From Pseudomonas sp. GL-B-19 (lineage in GTDB: Bacteria > Pseudomonadota > Gammaproteobacteria > Pseudomonadales > Pseudomonadaceae), in NCBI RefSeq assembly GCF_019956415.1, contig NZ_JAHBDK010000021.1:1-64000 (forward strand): DNA of 64,000 bases, read 5' to 3'. How positions within the stretch are numbered: position 1 is the first letter of the stretch; every line of letters starts with the position of its first letter. The notes below the pieces were generated by a model. It worked only from the letters and a program-made list of their open reading frames with translations. It did not search any database and had not been told where the DNA came from. Below, one piece after another: positions 44,204-53,422 of this stretch. A program made the translations under genes and the position numbers.

Positions 44204-44217
44204 GGTATTGGAATACC
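44204..44217. promoter_or_regulatory. GGTATT-GG-AATACC palindrome upstream of the MFS-acyltransferase gene
   Basis: A perfect 6-bp inverted repeat with a 2-base spacer, 38 bases before the start. It shares GGAATACCGA with the leader of the DUF3077-like gene. Operator function is only a possibility. Confidence 0.3.
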
Positions 44218-44257
44218 GAACGTCGATCCAGGCCACACATTACCTAATCTTGGCAGG

Positions 44258-45409
44258 TTATTTCTTTAATCCTGCAATGCACGGCGAGACAAACAGCTCA
44301 CCGCGCCACGCGCCCTGCAGCGTGCGCCGGGCAACGATCAGCCACATCACCGCCAGCAACGCCACCAGCACGCAGCCAAACACGCTGAAAAACGTCAGGT
44401 TCAAGGTGCTGGCCAGTTTCAACGTCGCCAGCGAGTAGACCCCCAACGGGAAGGTAAACCCCCACCAGCCGAGGTTGAACGGGATGCCGCCGCGCAGGTA
44501 ACGCAAGGTAATCAGCACCGCGATCAGCATCCACCATAAACCAAAACCCCACAGGGTGATCCCGGCCACCAGCCCCAGGCCTGCGGCGATTTCACCGATG
44601 CCTGGCAGGCCGTTGGCGGCGAAGATGGCCGGGGCGTCCGCCCCCAGCAGCAACATGCCCAGCGCTCCGGTGCCAATCGGGCCCAACGCCAGCCAACTGG
44701 AGGCTGCCATGTTTTCGTGCGGCAGTTTATGCAGCGCCATGCGCAGCAACAGGATCGTCAGAATGCTGAAGGCTACCGGCAGGGAAAAGGCCCACAGCAC
44801 GTAACTCGTCACCAGCACCACCAGTTGCGAATGGGCCTCCGCCAAGTGCGGCGCCAGCAAGCCACCGCTGGCAGCGGCGACTTCTGCGGCCACCACCGGC
44901 AACAGCCAAACGGCGGTCATTTGGTCGATGCTGTGTTCCTGACGGGTGAACATCATGTAAGGAATCAGCACGCCGCACGCCAGGGACATCGCCACATCCA
45001 GCCACCAGAGCATTTCGGCGACATGAACCACACCATCGCCCCAGCGTGGCAGACCAAACACCAGAAAACCGTTAATGATGGTCGCGAGGCCCATGGGAAT
45101 GGTGCCGAAGAACATCGACACCGTCGAATGGCCGAAAATTCGCCGGGCTTCGTTAAAGAACAGCACCCAGCGCGCCGCGTACACGGCGGTGAACAGCACG
45201 AACAGGAAAATATTGAACAGCCACAACCCTTCGGCGAACACACGCAAGCCGGGCATGGCGAGGGGCAATTGCGCCAGCGCTAATGCCAGCACCCCGGTGC
45301 CCATGGTCGCGGCGAACCAGTTGGGCGTGAATTGGCGGATGACTTCACGCGGGTGGTGCAAGTGGCTGAACGGCTTGATGCCGGTTTTGAGGCTGTTGGT
45401 GCATGTCAT
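44258..45409 (-). CDS. TDT-family transporter (tellurite-resistance/dicarboxylate type)
   Basis: The 383 residues have about ten spans. 'QFTPNWFAATMGTGVLALAL' near the N-terminus and 'GWWGFTFPLGVYSLATLKLA' late in the protein are typical of TehA/Mae1/SSU1 relatives, which move malate, sulfite or similar anions. The substrate cannot be assigned. The start ATG at 45409 is preceded by GGAG. An AT-rich region with an 8-bp inverted repeat (CTATATCT/AGATATAG, 45485-45512) separates it from the cupin gene upstream. Confidence 0.87.
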   Translation of the reverse strand: MTCTNSLKTGIKPFSHLHHPREVIRQFTPNWFAATMGTGVLALALAQLPLAMPGLRVFAEGLWLFNIFLFVLFTAVYAARWVLFFNEARRIFGHSTVSMFFGTIPMGLATIINGFLVFGLPRWGDGVVHVAEMLWWLDVAMSLACGVLIPYMMFTRQEHSIDQMTAVWLLPVVAAEVAAASGGLLAPHLAEAHSQLVVLVTSYVLWAFSLPVAFSILTILLLRMALHKLPHENMAASSWLALGPIGTGALGMLLLGADAPAIFAANGLPGIGEIAAGLGLVAGITLWGFGLWWMLIAVLITLRYLRGGIPFNLGWWGFTFPLGVYSLATLKLASTLNLTFFSVFGCVLVALLAVMWLIVARRTLQGAWRGELFVSPCIAGLKK

Positions 45410-45514
45410 GGCAAACTCCTGTCCTCGGGTGAGGTAGAGCCCATGGTAGAACCGAATCGAATATCTATATAACGGGTAATATCTCTATATCTTATCTATT
45501 TTGCAGATATAGCG

Positions 45515-45826
45515 TCAGACGCTGCCTTCCGACTCGATCACCAGTATTCGCGCCGCGCCTTGCGGATACGCCACATGCTCGGTGCCAACGGACGCATAAA
45601 AAATGTCGCCGACCTCCAGTAGCACGTCCTTCTCAATGCCCTCTTCGCGATAACGCATCTGTACCCGCCCATCCAGCACCACAAACACTTCCTGGCCATC
45701 GTTGACGTGCCATTTATAAGGCTGATCCGTCCAGTGCAACCGGGTGGTGATGCCGTTCATGTTGGCAATATCCAGCGCGCCCCAGGCACGTTCAGCGGTG
45801 TAGGATTTGCTGCGGATGATCTTCAT
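45515..45826 (-). CDS. Cupin-domain protein
   Basis: A 103-residue single cupin barrel. 'WHVNDGQEVFVVLDGRVQMRY' and 'GDIFYASVGTEHVAYP' give the two metal-site motifs, although the first lacks the usual HxH pair, which may alter metal binding. ATG at 45826 matches homolog starts; the ribosome site is weak. It is between two leftward transporter genes, with no clear functional link. Confidence 0.85.
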   Translation of the reverse strand: MKIIRSKSYTAERAWGALDIANMNGITTRLHWTDQPYKWHVNDGQEVFVVLDGRVQMRYREEGIEKDVLLEVGDIFYASVGTEHVAYPQGAARILVIESEGSV

Positions 45827-45868
45827 ATGGGCGGTCCGTCGAATGAATGACGACGCCAAGGCTAGCGA

Positions 45869-47062
45869 TCAATGCACATCAGCACCACAGACTTTCAACG
45901 ATCGCTGACGCATCAAGGCCAGCCAAGCGCCAACACAGAGCACGATCAACACTGTGCCATAACCGTCGGTGGCCGCGACCAGGCCGAAGGTTCGCGTCAG
46001 GTTCCCCGCCAGCAACGACGGCAAACAGAACGCCAGATAGCTGAGCACATAAAACGCCGACATCAGACCCGCGCGTTCATGGGGTAGAGCCAACGGCACC
46101 AGGCTGCGCACGGCACCGAGAAAGCCGGCGCCGAAACCACAGCCGGCGACGAGCGTGCCGAGGAAAAACAACAGCAGGCTGGCGCTGTGCACGCCCAGTA
46201 AAACCAGGACGATCCCTGTCGGCAACAGACTCGCACCCAACTGTAGCGCCAGTGCGGCGGGGCGATTGCGCAGGGTGAAAATCATCAGCGCCCCCGTCAC
46301 CGTCAGCGCGGCGACAGTCGAGCCGGCAATCAGGTTCGAGGTGGAACCGGTGGCTGTGCGCACCAAAGACGGCGCAAGGGACGCATAAAAACCGCCGAGC
46401 GCCCACGTGGCGGTGTTGAGCGGTAATACCCGCCATAAGGTGGTACGCGCCTGAACCGGCACATGTAGGGTCGGTCGCAACGACGCCCATGCCCCAGGCC
46501 GTCGCGAGACACTTTCCGGCAAACGCCAGATGTACAACGCCTGCAACGCAAACACGATGAGCAGCAGCCAATAGGTTAAATGCAACGGTGCCGGTGCAAA
46601 TTCAGCGAGCAAACCACAGCCCAAACCACCCAGGGCCATGCCGAGCAACGGCGCAACGCTGTTGATCAGCGGCCCTTGCTGGCGGTCTGTGTCCAATAGC
46701 GTTGCACTGAGCACGGCGGTCGCCATGCCGGTGGCAAACCCTTGCAACACCCGGGCACTGATCAGCCACGCAATGCTGTCAGCGTGGATAAACAGCAACA
46801 TCGCCAGACCATTCAGCACCACGGCGGTGAAAATCACCGGTTTGCGTCCAAGGTGATCCGATAGAGAACCGACTGTCAGCAGCGCAGCCAGCAAGCTGAA
46901 GGCGTAGACGCCGAAAATAAGGGTCAGAGTCGCGGCCGAGAAGTGCAGCTGCTCCTGGTACAAGCGATACAACGGCGTCGGTGCCGTGGAAGCCGCCAGA
47001 AAACTGAGTAAAGTGATCGCCAGAAACCACAGGCTTGCACGATTTGAACGAGAACTGGACAT
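45869..47062 (-). CDS. MFS transporter
   Basis: A 397-residue, 12-span secondary transporter. 'GSLSDHLGRKPVIF' between helices 2 and 3 is the MFS signature, and the N-terminus 'TAPTPLYRLYQEQLHFS' is common in drug/sugar-efflux-like members. ATG at 47062 has GGAG seven bases before it; that site lies within the 3' arm of a 17-bp perfect inverted repeat. It diverges from a TetR gene, which probably controls it. The substrate is unknown. Confidence 0.88.
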   Translation of the reverse strand: MSSSRSNRASLWFLAITLLSFLAASTAPTPLYRLYQEQLHFSAATLTLIFGVYAFSLLAALLTVGSLSDHLGRKPVIFTAVVLNGLAMLLFIHADSIAWLISARVLQGFATGMATAVLSATLLDTDRQQGPLINSVAPLLGMALGGLGCGLLAEFAPAPLHLTYWLLLIVFALQALYIWRLPESVSRRPGAWASLRPTLHVPVQARTTLWRVLPLNTATWALGGFYASLAPSLVRTATGSTSNLIAGSTVAALTVTGALMIFTLRNRPAALALQLGASLLPTGIVLVLLGVHSASLLLFFLGTLVAGCGFGAGFLGAVRSLVPLALPHERAGLMSAFYVLSYLAFCLPSLLAGNLTRTFGLVAATDGYGTVLIVLCVGAWLALMRQRSLKVCGADVH

Positions 47063-47064
47063 CG

Positions 47065-47107
47065 GCACACTCCGCAAAAGCTAATTTTTCGCTTTTGCGG
47101 AGTGTGC
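47065..47107. promoter_or_regulatory. 17-bp perfect inverted repeat over the MFS ribosome site
   Basis: GCACACTCCGCAAAAGC at 47065-47081 and its exact complement at 47091-47107 flank a 9-base AT-rich spacer, two bases upstream of the MFS start codon. It could be a TetR operator, an mRNA hairpin hiding the MFS ribosome site, or both. Confidence 0.6.
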
Positions 47108-47216
47108 TATCGGCTGGCGCTTAAAGCAAATTCTTTGTGTTAAGGTCCGGTGCATGGCTTTTAGAGCCGGGGCTTTTGCCTTTACGGCAAGTCTCGGCGA
47201 GAACAGGAAACACCTA

Positions 47217-47753
47217 ATGACAGGCCCCACTTTACGTCCCGGCGGCCGCAGCGCCCGGGTGCAGGAATCGATTCACAAGGCTGTACGCGAATTGCTCGAA
47301 GAGCAGGACCGCACCACCGTGACCGTGCCGCAAATCGCCGCGCGTGCGGGGGTTACGCCTTCGACCATTTATCGGCGCTGGGGTGATTTGTCGGCGCTGC
47401 TGGCGGACGTCGCCCTCGCCCGCATGCAACCGGAAACCGAATCGGCCAATACCGGCAGCCTGTGCGGTGACGTGCAGGCCTGGGCGGAACAGTATCTGGA
47501 CGAGATGAGCTCCGAACCCGGTCGCAACATGCTGCGCGACGTGCAAGCGAGCCTCAAGCCGAGCTATTGCGCAACGATTATTGGCGGGCAGTTGCAGATG
47601 ATTCTGGATCGTTATCCGAATGAGCCCAAACCGAGTGTCGATCGGCTGATCAACATGGTGGCGGCCCCTATCGTGTTTCGAATCCTGTTTTCCGAGGCGC
47701 CGCTGGAGGTTGAGGAATTGCATCGGTTGATCGGGATTGCGTTGAATCAGTAA
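47217..47753 (+). CDS. TetR-family transcriptional regulator
   Basis: The 178 residues have an N-terminal HTH (about 15-60, 'TTVTVPQIAARAGVTPSTIYRRWGDLSALLADVA') and a C-terminal ligand domain with 'MVAAPIVFRILF', as in TetR-C members. ATG at 47217 has AGGAAA upstream. It is divergent from the MFS gene and probably represses it; autoregulation is likely given the shared 154-base promoter region. Confidence 0.9.
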   Translation: MTGPTLRPGGRSARVQESIHKAVRELLEEQDRTTVTVPQIAARAGVTPSTIYRRWGDLSALLADVALARMQPETESANTGSLCGDVQAWAEQYLDEMSSEPGRNMLRDVQASLKPSYCATIIGGQLQMILDRYPNEPKPSVDRLINMVAAPIVFRILFSEAPLEVEELHRLIGIALNQ

Positions 47754-47757
47754 GGGC

Positions 47758-47828
47758 CCCATCGCGAGCAGGCTCGCTCCCACAGGGATAGCATTCCAAC
47801 TGTGGGAGTGAGCCTGCTCGCGATAGGG
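47758..47828. repeat. REP pair
   Basis: Facing arms of the 'GTGGGAG.GAGCCTGC' family lie after the TetR gene. Confidence 0.88.
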
Positions 47829-47974
47829 CCAGCACAGACAGCCAAAATCCGACTGACACACCGCCTGCGACACCCCGCCACGCCACGACCTTGGTCGACA
47901 CTGACTAACCGGGGCCATCGTGCGAGACTGTCTGACCGGGCGGGAGTCCCGGGTGTCTTTTGTCTGGAGTTCCC

Positions 47975-50900
47975 ATGTCGCTGTCCAGCGGGCTGATCGC
48001 CGCCGTCGCCCTGGCCTATATGGCCATCATGTTCGCCATCGCCTTTTACGGTGACCGTCGCAGCACGCCGTTGCCGCCGCGAATGCGCGCGTGGGTGTAC
48101 AGCCTGTCCCTGGCGGTCTATTGCACCAGCTGGACATTCTTTGGCGCCGTGGGCCAGGCGGCGGAACAGCTCTGGTCTTTCCTGCCGATCTACCTTGGGC
48201 CAATCCTGCTGCTGGTGGGCGCGCCGTGGGTCCTGCAAAAAATGGTGATGATCAGCAAGCAGGAAAACATCACCTCCATCGCCGACTTTATCGCTGCCCG
48301 TTACGGCAAATCCCAGTCGCTGGCGGTGGTGGTGGCGCTGATCTGTCTGGTCGGCGTGTTGCCCTACATCGCTTTGCAGCTCAAGGGCATCGTGCTCGGG
48401 GTGAACTTGCTGATTGGCGCGGGCGCCGACGCCATGGGGGTTCGCGCCCAGGACACGGCATTGATTGTGTCGCTGGTGCTGGCGCTGTTCACCATTGTCT
48501 TCGGTACCCGCAACCTCGATGCCACGGAACACCACCGTGGCATGGTGCTGGCCATCGCGTTTGAGTCATTGGTCAAGCTGTTCGCGTTTCTCGCCGTCGG
48601 CGCATTCGTAACCTTCGGCCTGTACGACGGCTTCGACGACTTGTTCGACCAAGCCATGCTCGCCCCCCGCCTCGAAGAATACTGGAAGGAAACCATCAAC
48701 TGGCCCTCGATGGTGGTGCAGACGGGCGTAGCGATGATGGCGATCATCTGCCTGCCCCGACAGTTCCACGTGACGGTGGTGGAAAACATTGATCCTCAGG
48801 ATTTGCGCCTGGCCAAATGGGTGTTCCCGGCCTACCTGGCATTGGCAGCGTTGTTTGTCGTACCGATCGCCCTCGCCGGTCAGATGATGCTGCCCAGTTC
48901 AGTATTGCCGGACTCGTTCGTCATCAGTTTGCCGCTGGCCCAGTCTCACCCTGCCCTCGCCTTGCTGGCGTTTATCGGCGGCGCCTCGGCGGCGACCGGC
49001 ATGGTGATTGTTGCCAGCGTGGCGTTGTCGACCATGGTGTCCAACGACATGCTGTTGCCATGGTTGCTGCGACGCAACAACGCCGAGCGGCCGTTCGAAG
49101 TATTTCGTCATTGGATGCTCTCGGTGCGCCGCGTCAGCATCGTGGTGATTTTGCTGCTGGCCTATGTCAGTTATCGCCTGCTGGGCTCGACCGCCAGCCT
49201 GGCAACCATCGGCCAGATCGCCTTCGCCGCCGTGACGCAACTGGCCCCGGCCATGCTCGGCGCGCTGTATTGGAAGCAGGCCAACCGTCGCGGCGTATTC
49301 GCCGGCCTCGCCGCCGGGACGTTCCTGTGGTTTTACACGCTGATCTTGCCGATTGCCGCCCGTAGCCTCGGCTGGTCGCTGGACAGCTTCCCGGGGCTGG
49401 CGTGGTTGCACAGCAACCCGCTGCACCTGCCGATCACCCCGCTGACCCAAGGCGTGGTGCTGTCGCTGGCTGGCAACTTCACATTGTTTGCCTGGGTGTC
49501 GGTGTTGTCGCGCACGCGGGTGTCGGAGCACTGGCAGGCGGGCCGCTTCATCGGTCAGGAAATCAGCGCACGCCCCAGTGCCCGCTCGATGCTTGCCGTG
49601 CAAATCGACGATCTGCTGCAATTGGCCGCACGCTTCGTCGGCGAAGAACGCGCGCGTCAGAGCTTCATCCGTTTCGCCTACCGCCAGGGCAAAGGCTTCA
49701 ACCCGAATCAAAACGCCGACGGCGAATGGATCGCCCACACCGAACGCTTGCTGGCAGGTGTACTCGGTGCATCCTCGACGCGCGCGGTGGTAAAAGCCGC
49801 CATCGAAGGTCGGGAAATGCAGCTGGAGGATGTAGTCCGAATCGCCGACGAGGCCTCGGAAGTTCTGCAGTTCAACCGCGCCTTGCTGCAAGGCGCTATC
49901 GAAAACATCACCCAGGGCATCAGCGTGGTCGACCAGTCACTGAAACTGATGGCCTGGAACCGGCGTTATCTGGAGCTGTTCAACTACCCGGACGGATTGA
50001 TCAGTGTCGGGCGGCCGATTGCCGACATTATTCGCTACAACGCCGAACGTGGTCTATGTGGCCCTGGCGAGGCGGAAGTCCACGTTGCCCGACGTTTGCA
50101 CTGGATGCGTCAGGGCCGCGCCCATACCTCTGAACGACTGTTCCCCAACGGGCGGGTGATCGAGCTGATCGGCAATCCGATGCCTGGGGGTGGTTTCGTC
50201 ATGAGTTTCACCGACATCACTGCGTTCCGCGAAGCCGAACAAGCGCTGACCGAAGCCAATGAGGGCCTGGAGCAGCGGGTGGCCGAGCGCACCCACGAAT
50301 TGTCGCAACTCAACGTCGCGTTGACTGAAGCCAAGGGCACCGCCGAGTCCGCCAACCAGTCGAAAACCCGCTTTCTGGCGGCTGTCAGCCATGACTTGAT
50401 GCAACCGCTGAACGCCGCGCGCCTGTTCTCCGCAGCGTTGTCCCACCAGGACGATGGCTTGTCTGGCGAGGCGCAGAAACTGGTCCATCACCTGGACAGC
50501 TCGTTGCGCTCGGCAGAGGACTTGATCAGCGACCTGCTGGACATTTCCCGCCTGGAAAACGGCAAGATCAACCCCGACACCAAGCCTTTCGCGCTCAACG
50601 AACTGTTCGACACCCTCGGTGCCGAGTTCAAGGCGCTGGCTCAGGAACAAGGGCTGACCTTCCGTGTTCGGGGCAGCACGTTACGGGTCGACAGCGATAT
50701 CAAACTGCTGCGACGGATCCTGCAAAACTTCCTGACCAATGCGTTCCGCTATGCCAAAGGGCCGGTGTTGCTCGGCGTTCGGCGGCACAAGGGTGAGCTG
50801 TGCCTGGAGGTCTGGGACCGGGGACCGGGCATTGCGCAAGACAAACTGCAGGTGATTTTCGAAGAATTCAAACGCCTCGACAGTCACCAGACTCGCGCCG

Positions 50901-51445
50901 AGAAAGGTCTGGGGTTGGGCCTGGCGATTGCCGATGGTTTATGTCGTGTTCTGGGTCACACGCTGCGCGTACGTTCCTGGCCGGGGCGCGGCAGCGTGTT
51001 CAGCGTCAGTGTGCCGCTGGCCCAGGCACAAACCGTGGCGCCGACACAGACCACTGAACTCAACGGCCATGTGGTGAGCGGCGCGCAGGTGCTGTGCATC
51101 GATAATGAAGACAGCATCCTGATCGGCATGAACAGCCTGCTGACGCGCTGGGGTTGCCAGGTCTGGACGGCGCGCAACCGAGAGGAATGTGCCGCGCTGC
51201 TCAACAACGGTATGCGTCCGCAATTGGCGCTGGTGGATTACCACCTGGACCATGGCGAAACCGGGACCGAGCTGATGGCGTGGTTACGCACTCAACTGGG
51301 CGAGCCGGTGCCGGGGGTGGTGATCAGCGCCGATGGCCGACTGGAGACGGTGGCGCAAGTGCATGCGGCAGGGCTGGATTATTTGACCAAACCGGTGAAA
51401 CCGGCGGCGTTAAGGGCGTTGTTGAGTCGGCATTTGCCGTTGTAA
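47975..51445 (+). CDS. Hybrid sensor kinase with an N-terminal sodium:solute symporter domain
   Basis: The 1156 residues comprise an SSF-type membrane domain of about 12-13 spans (about 5-500), a linker, a PAS domain (about 630-745), a coiled coil (about 755-795), HisKA with phospho-acceptor H806 in 'AVSHDLMQPLNAARLF', an ATPase domain with 'DRGPGIA' and 'GLGLGLAI', and a receiver domain with D1088. The layout resembles CbrA but has an added receiver domain. ATG at 47975 follows GGAG; an earlier start at 47960 is possible. No response regulator or HPt gene is adjacent, so the output partner is elsewhere. Whether the SSF part transports anything is unknown. Confidence 0.93.
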   Translation: MSLSSGLIAAVALAYMAIMFAIAFYGDRRSTPLPPRMRAWVYSLSLAVYCTSWTFFGAVGQAAEQLWSFLPIYLGPILLLVGAPWVLQKMVMISKQENITSIADFIAARYGKSQSLAVVVALICLVGVLPYIALQLKGIVLGVNLLIGAGADAMGVRAQDTALIVSLVLALFTIVFGTRNLDATEHHRGMVLAIAFESLVKLFAFLAVGAFVTFGLYDGFDDLFDQAMLAPRLEEYWKETINWPSMVVQTGVAMMAIICLPRQFHVTVVENIDPQDLRLAKWVFPAYLALAALFVVPIALAGQMMLPSSVLPDSFVISLPLAQSHPALALLAFIGGASAATGMVIVASVALSTMVSNDMLLPWLLRRNNAERPFEVFRHWMLSVRRVSIVVILLLAYVSYRLLGSTASLATIGQIAFAAVTQLAPAMLGALYWKQANRRGVFAGLAAGTFLWFYTLILPIAARSLGWSLDSFPGLAWLHSNPLHLPITPLTQGVVLSLAGNFTLFAWVSVLSRTRVSEHWQAGRFIGQEISARPSARSMLAVQIDDLLQLAARFVGEERARQSFIRFAYRQGKGFNPNQNADGEWIAHTERLLAGVLGASSTRAVVKAAIEGREMQLEDVVRIADEASEVLQFNRALLQGAIENITQGISVVDQSLKLMAWNRRYLELFNYPDGLISVGRPIADIIRYNAERGLCGPGEAEVHVARRLHWMRQGRAHTSERLFPNGRVIELIGNPMPGGGFVMSFTDITAFREAEQALTEANEGLEQRVAERTHELSQLNVALTEAKGTAESANQSKTRFLAAVSHDLMQPLNAARLFSAALSHQDDGLSGEAQKLVHHLDSSLRSAEDLISDLLDISRLENGKINPDTKPFALNELFDTLGAEFKALAQEQGLTFRVRGSTLRVDSDIKLLRRILQNFLTNAFRYAKGPVLLGVRRHKGELCLEVWDRGPGIAQDKLQVIFEEFKRLDSHQTRAEKGLGLGLAIADGLCRVLGHTLRVRSWPGRGSVFSVSVPLAQAQTVAPTQTTELNGHVVSGAQVLCIDNEDSILIGMNSLLTRWGCQVWTARNREECAALLNNGMRPQLALVDYHLDHGETGTELMAWLRTQLGEPVPGVVISADGRLETVAQVHAAGLDYLTKPVKPAALRALLSRHLPL

Positions 51446-51480
51446 CGCGGCAGATTTTAGCCTTGTAGGGGGCAACTGCC

Positions 51481-51550
51481 GCCATCGCGAGCAGGCTCGC
51501 TCCCACAGGGTTTTGCGCAGCTCATGTGGGAGCGAGCCTGCTCGCGATGC
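51481..51550. repeat. REP pair
   Basis: Facing arms of the 'GTGGGAGCGAGCCTGC' family lie between the convergent kinase and rmuC genes. Confidence 0.9.
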
Positions 51551-51558
51551 TTTTCGGA

Positions 51559-53037
51559 TTACTCCGGCAACTCGACCAGGCCATCCACATCAGTCATCGC
51601 CCGCTCCAGCAAATCTGCCGGCAAGCTCTTGCTCGCTCGCGCGCCGAGCAACTTCAGCTGTTCGCTGCGACTGACCAGATTACCGCGGCCTTCTGTCAGC
51701 TTGTTGCGCGCAGAGCTGTAGGCTTTGTCCAGTTGCTGCAAGCGATTGCCGACTTCGTCCAGGTCCTGAATAAACAACACGAACTTGTCGTACAGCCACC
51801 CGGCGCGCTCGGCGATTTCCCGGGCGTTCTGGCTCTGGCGCTCCTGTTTCCACAGACTGTCGATGACCCGCAGAGTCGCCAATAAAGTAGTGGGGCTGAC
51901 GATCACGATGTTGCGGTCGAACGCCTCCTGGAACAGCGTCGGCTCCGCCTGCAAGGCGGCGGAAAACGCCGCTTCGATGGGCACGAAGAGCAACACGAAA
52001 TCCAGGCTGTGCAAGCCGTCGAGCCGTTTGTAATCCTTGCCGGCCAAGCCTTTGACGTGATTGCGCAGCGACAGTACGTGCTGCTTGATGGCGATCTGGC
52101 CGATGGCGTCGTCCTCGGCTGCCACGTATTGCTGATAGGCCGTCAGGCTGACCTTGGAGTCGACTACCACCTGTTTGTCGCCCGGCAGGTAAATAATCAC
52201 ATCCGGCTGGAAGCGCTCACCGTCCGGGCCTTTGAGATTGACTTGGGTCTGGTACTCACGGCCCTTCTCCAGACCCGCGTGTTCAAGCACTCGCTCAAGA
52301 ATCAGCTCGCCCCAGTTGCCCTGGGTTTTCTGACCTTTGAGGGCGCGCGTCAGGTTGGTGGCTTCGTCGCTCAGGCGCAGGTTCAGCTGTTGCAGGCGCT
52401 CCAGCTCCTTGGCCAGCGAGAAACGCTCGCGAGCTTCGGCCTGATAACTTTCCTCGACGCGTTTTTCGAAGGACTGAATGCGTTCTTTCAAAGGGTCGAG
52501 CAGCTGACCCAGTCGCTGCTGACTTGTTTCGGCAAAGCGTTGCTCACGCTCGTCGAAAATCTTGCCAGCCAGTTCGGCAAACTGTGCACGCAGCTCGTCT
52601 CGCGAACCTTGCAGGTCACTGAGGCGCTGCTGATGGCTTTCCTGTTGCTCGCGCAGCTCGGCGCTGAGTGAGGCCGCCTGCATGTCCAGGCGACGCAGCT
52701 CAGCTTCTTTACCGGCGCGCTCAATGTTCCAGGCATGAGCTGCATCGCGGGCATCGTCGCGTTCGATTTGCAGCAGTTCAACTTCACGGCGCGCAGCGGC
52801 AAGGTCTGCCTGCCTGGCGGCGTTAGCCTGGCTCAGATCACCGATTTCATCGCGACTGGCGTCGAGTTGGGCATTCAAACCGTCCTGCGCCAACTGCGCC
52901 ATGGCCAGACGCTCCTCCAGCAGTGCCACCCCGGCTTGCGAGACGCTCGCACGGCGCTGAATTTGCCACGCCAGTACCAGCAACGGCAGACCAGCGCCCG
53001 CCAGACCGAGTAAGAGGCTGGTCAAGTCCATAGCCAT
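51559..53037 (-). CDS. rmuC: DNA recombination protein RmuC
   Basis: RmuC proteins limit recombination at inverted repeats. The 492 residues have an N-terminal membrane helix (about 5-25), a long coiled coil (about 30-230), and a nuclease-like core (about 240-440) with 'GNWGELILERVLEHAGLEKGREY', 'PDVIIYLPGDKQVVVDSKVSL' and 'FVLLFVPIEAAF'. The D..D-x-K pattern of PD-(D/E)xK nucleases is visible there. ATG at 53037 has AGGA upstream. Confidence 0.94.
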   Translation of the reverse strand: MAMDLTSLLLGLAGAGLPLLVLAWQIQRRASVSQAGVALLEERLAMAQLAQDGLNAQLDASRDEIGDLSQANAARQADLAAARREVELLQIERDDARDAAHAWNIERAGKEAELRRLDMQAASLSAELREQQESHQQRLSDLQGSRDELRAQFAELAGKIFDEREQRFAETSQQRLGQLLDPLKERIQSFEKRVEESYQAEARERFSLAKELERLQQLNLRLSDEATNLTRALKGQKTQGNWGELILERVLEHAGLEKGREYQTQVNLKGPDGERFQPDVIIYLPGDKQVVVDSKVSLTAYQQYVAAEDDAIGQIAIKQHVLSLRNHVKGLAGKDYKRLDGLHSLDFVLLFVPIEAAFSAALQAEPTLFQEAFDRNIVIVSPTTLLATLRVIDSLWKQERQSQNAREIAERAGWLYDKFVLFIQDLDEVGNRLQQLDKAYSSARNKLTEGRGNLVSRSEQLKLLGARASKSLPADLLERAMTDVDGLVELPE

Positions 53038-53098
53038 AGGGATTCCTGCCGATGAGATAAAGCTTGAAGGTTAACCAAGGCAACCAGACTTGGACAGC

Positions 53099-53422
53099 TC
53101 AGTCTTCGATTAGCCCCAGTTCCTGTTGGGCGCGCGCGTCCCCTGCTCGCGCGGCCTGGCGCAACAGTTCCTGACCAATGCGCCGATCACGGGCATTGCC
53201 GCATTCGCGGCACATCAGTTGTCCGAGGCGGCTTTGCGCGGCCACGACGCCTTCACGGGCAGGCTGTTTGAGCAAGCGTCCGGCGAAGTGCTTGATGTTG
53301 GGGTTATCCCCGAGACGCGGACTGTCCAGCAGCCACTCGGCCACGCGCATCGAAAAGCGCTTGGGCGGGGTCACATTGGGAGGCACGGAGGCAGCAGCGA
53401 TTGATACTGAGCGAAACTTCAT
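53099..53422 (-). CDS. Small Sel1-like protein
   Basis: The 107 residues contain 'RRIGQELLRQAARAGDARAQQELGLIED', a Sel1-type repeat, preceded by 'AEWLLDSPRLGDNPNIKHFAGRLLKQPAREGVVAAQSRLGQLMCRECGNARD'. The CRECG pair might bind metal. ATG at 53422 is the chosen start, but an internal ATG at 53347 (MRVAEWLL) is plausible because the first 25 residues look less conserved. It is transcribed leftward just upstream of rmuC. Confidence 0.7.
   Translation of the reverse strand: MKFRSVSIAAASVPPNVTPPKRFSMRVAEWLLDSPRLGDNPNIKHFAGRLLKQPAREGVVAAQSRLGQLMCRECGNARDRRIGQELLRQAARAGDARAQQELGLIED

Noticed and set aside
44204..44238. N-terminal extension of the MFS-acyltransferase protein
   Set aside because: The extra 24 residues come from a palindromic leader, and the homolog-like start at 44166 is a better fit.
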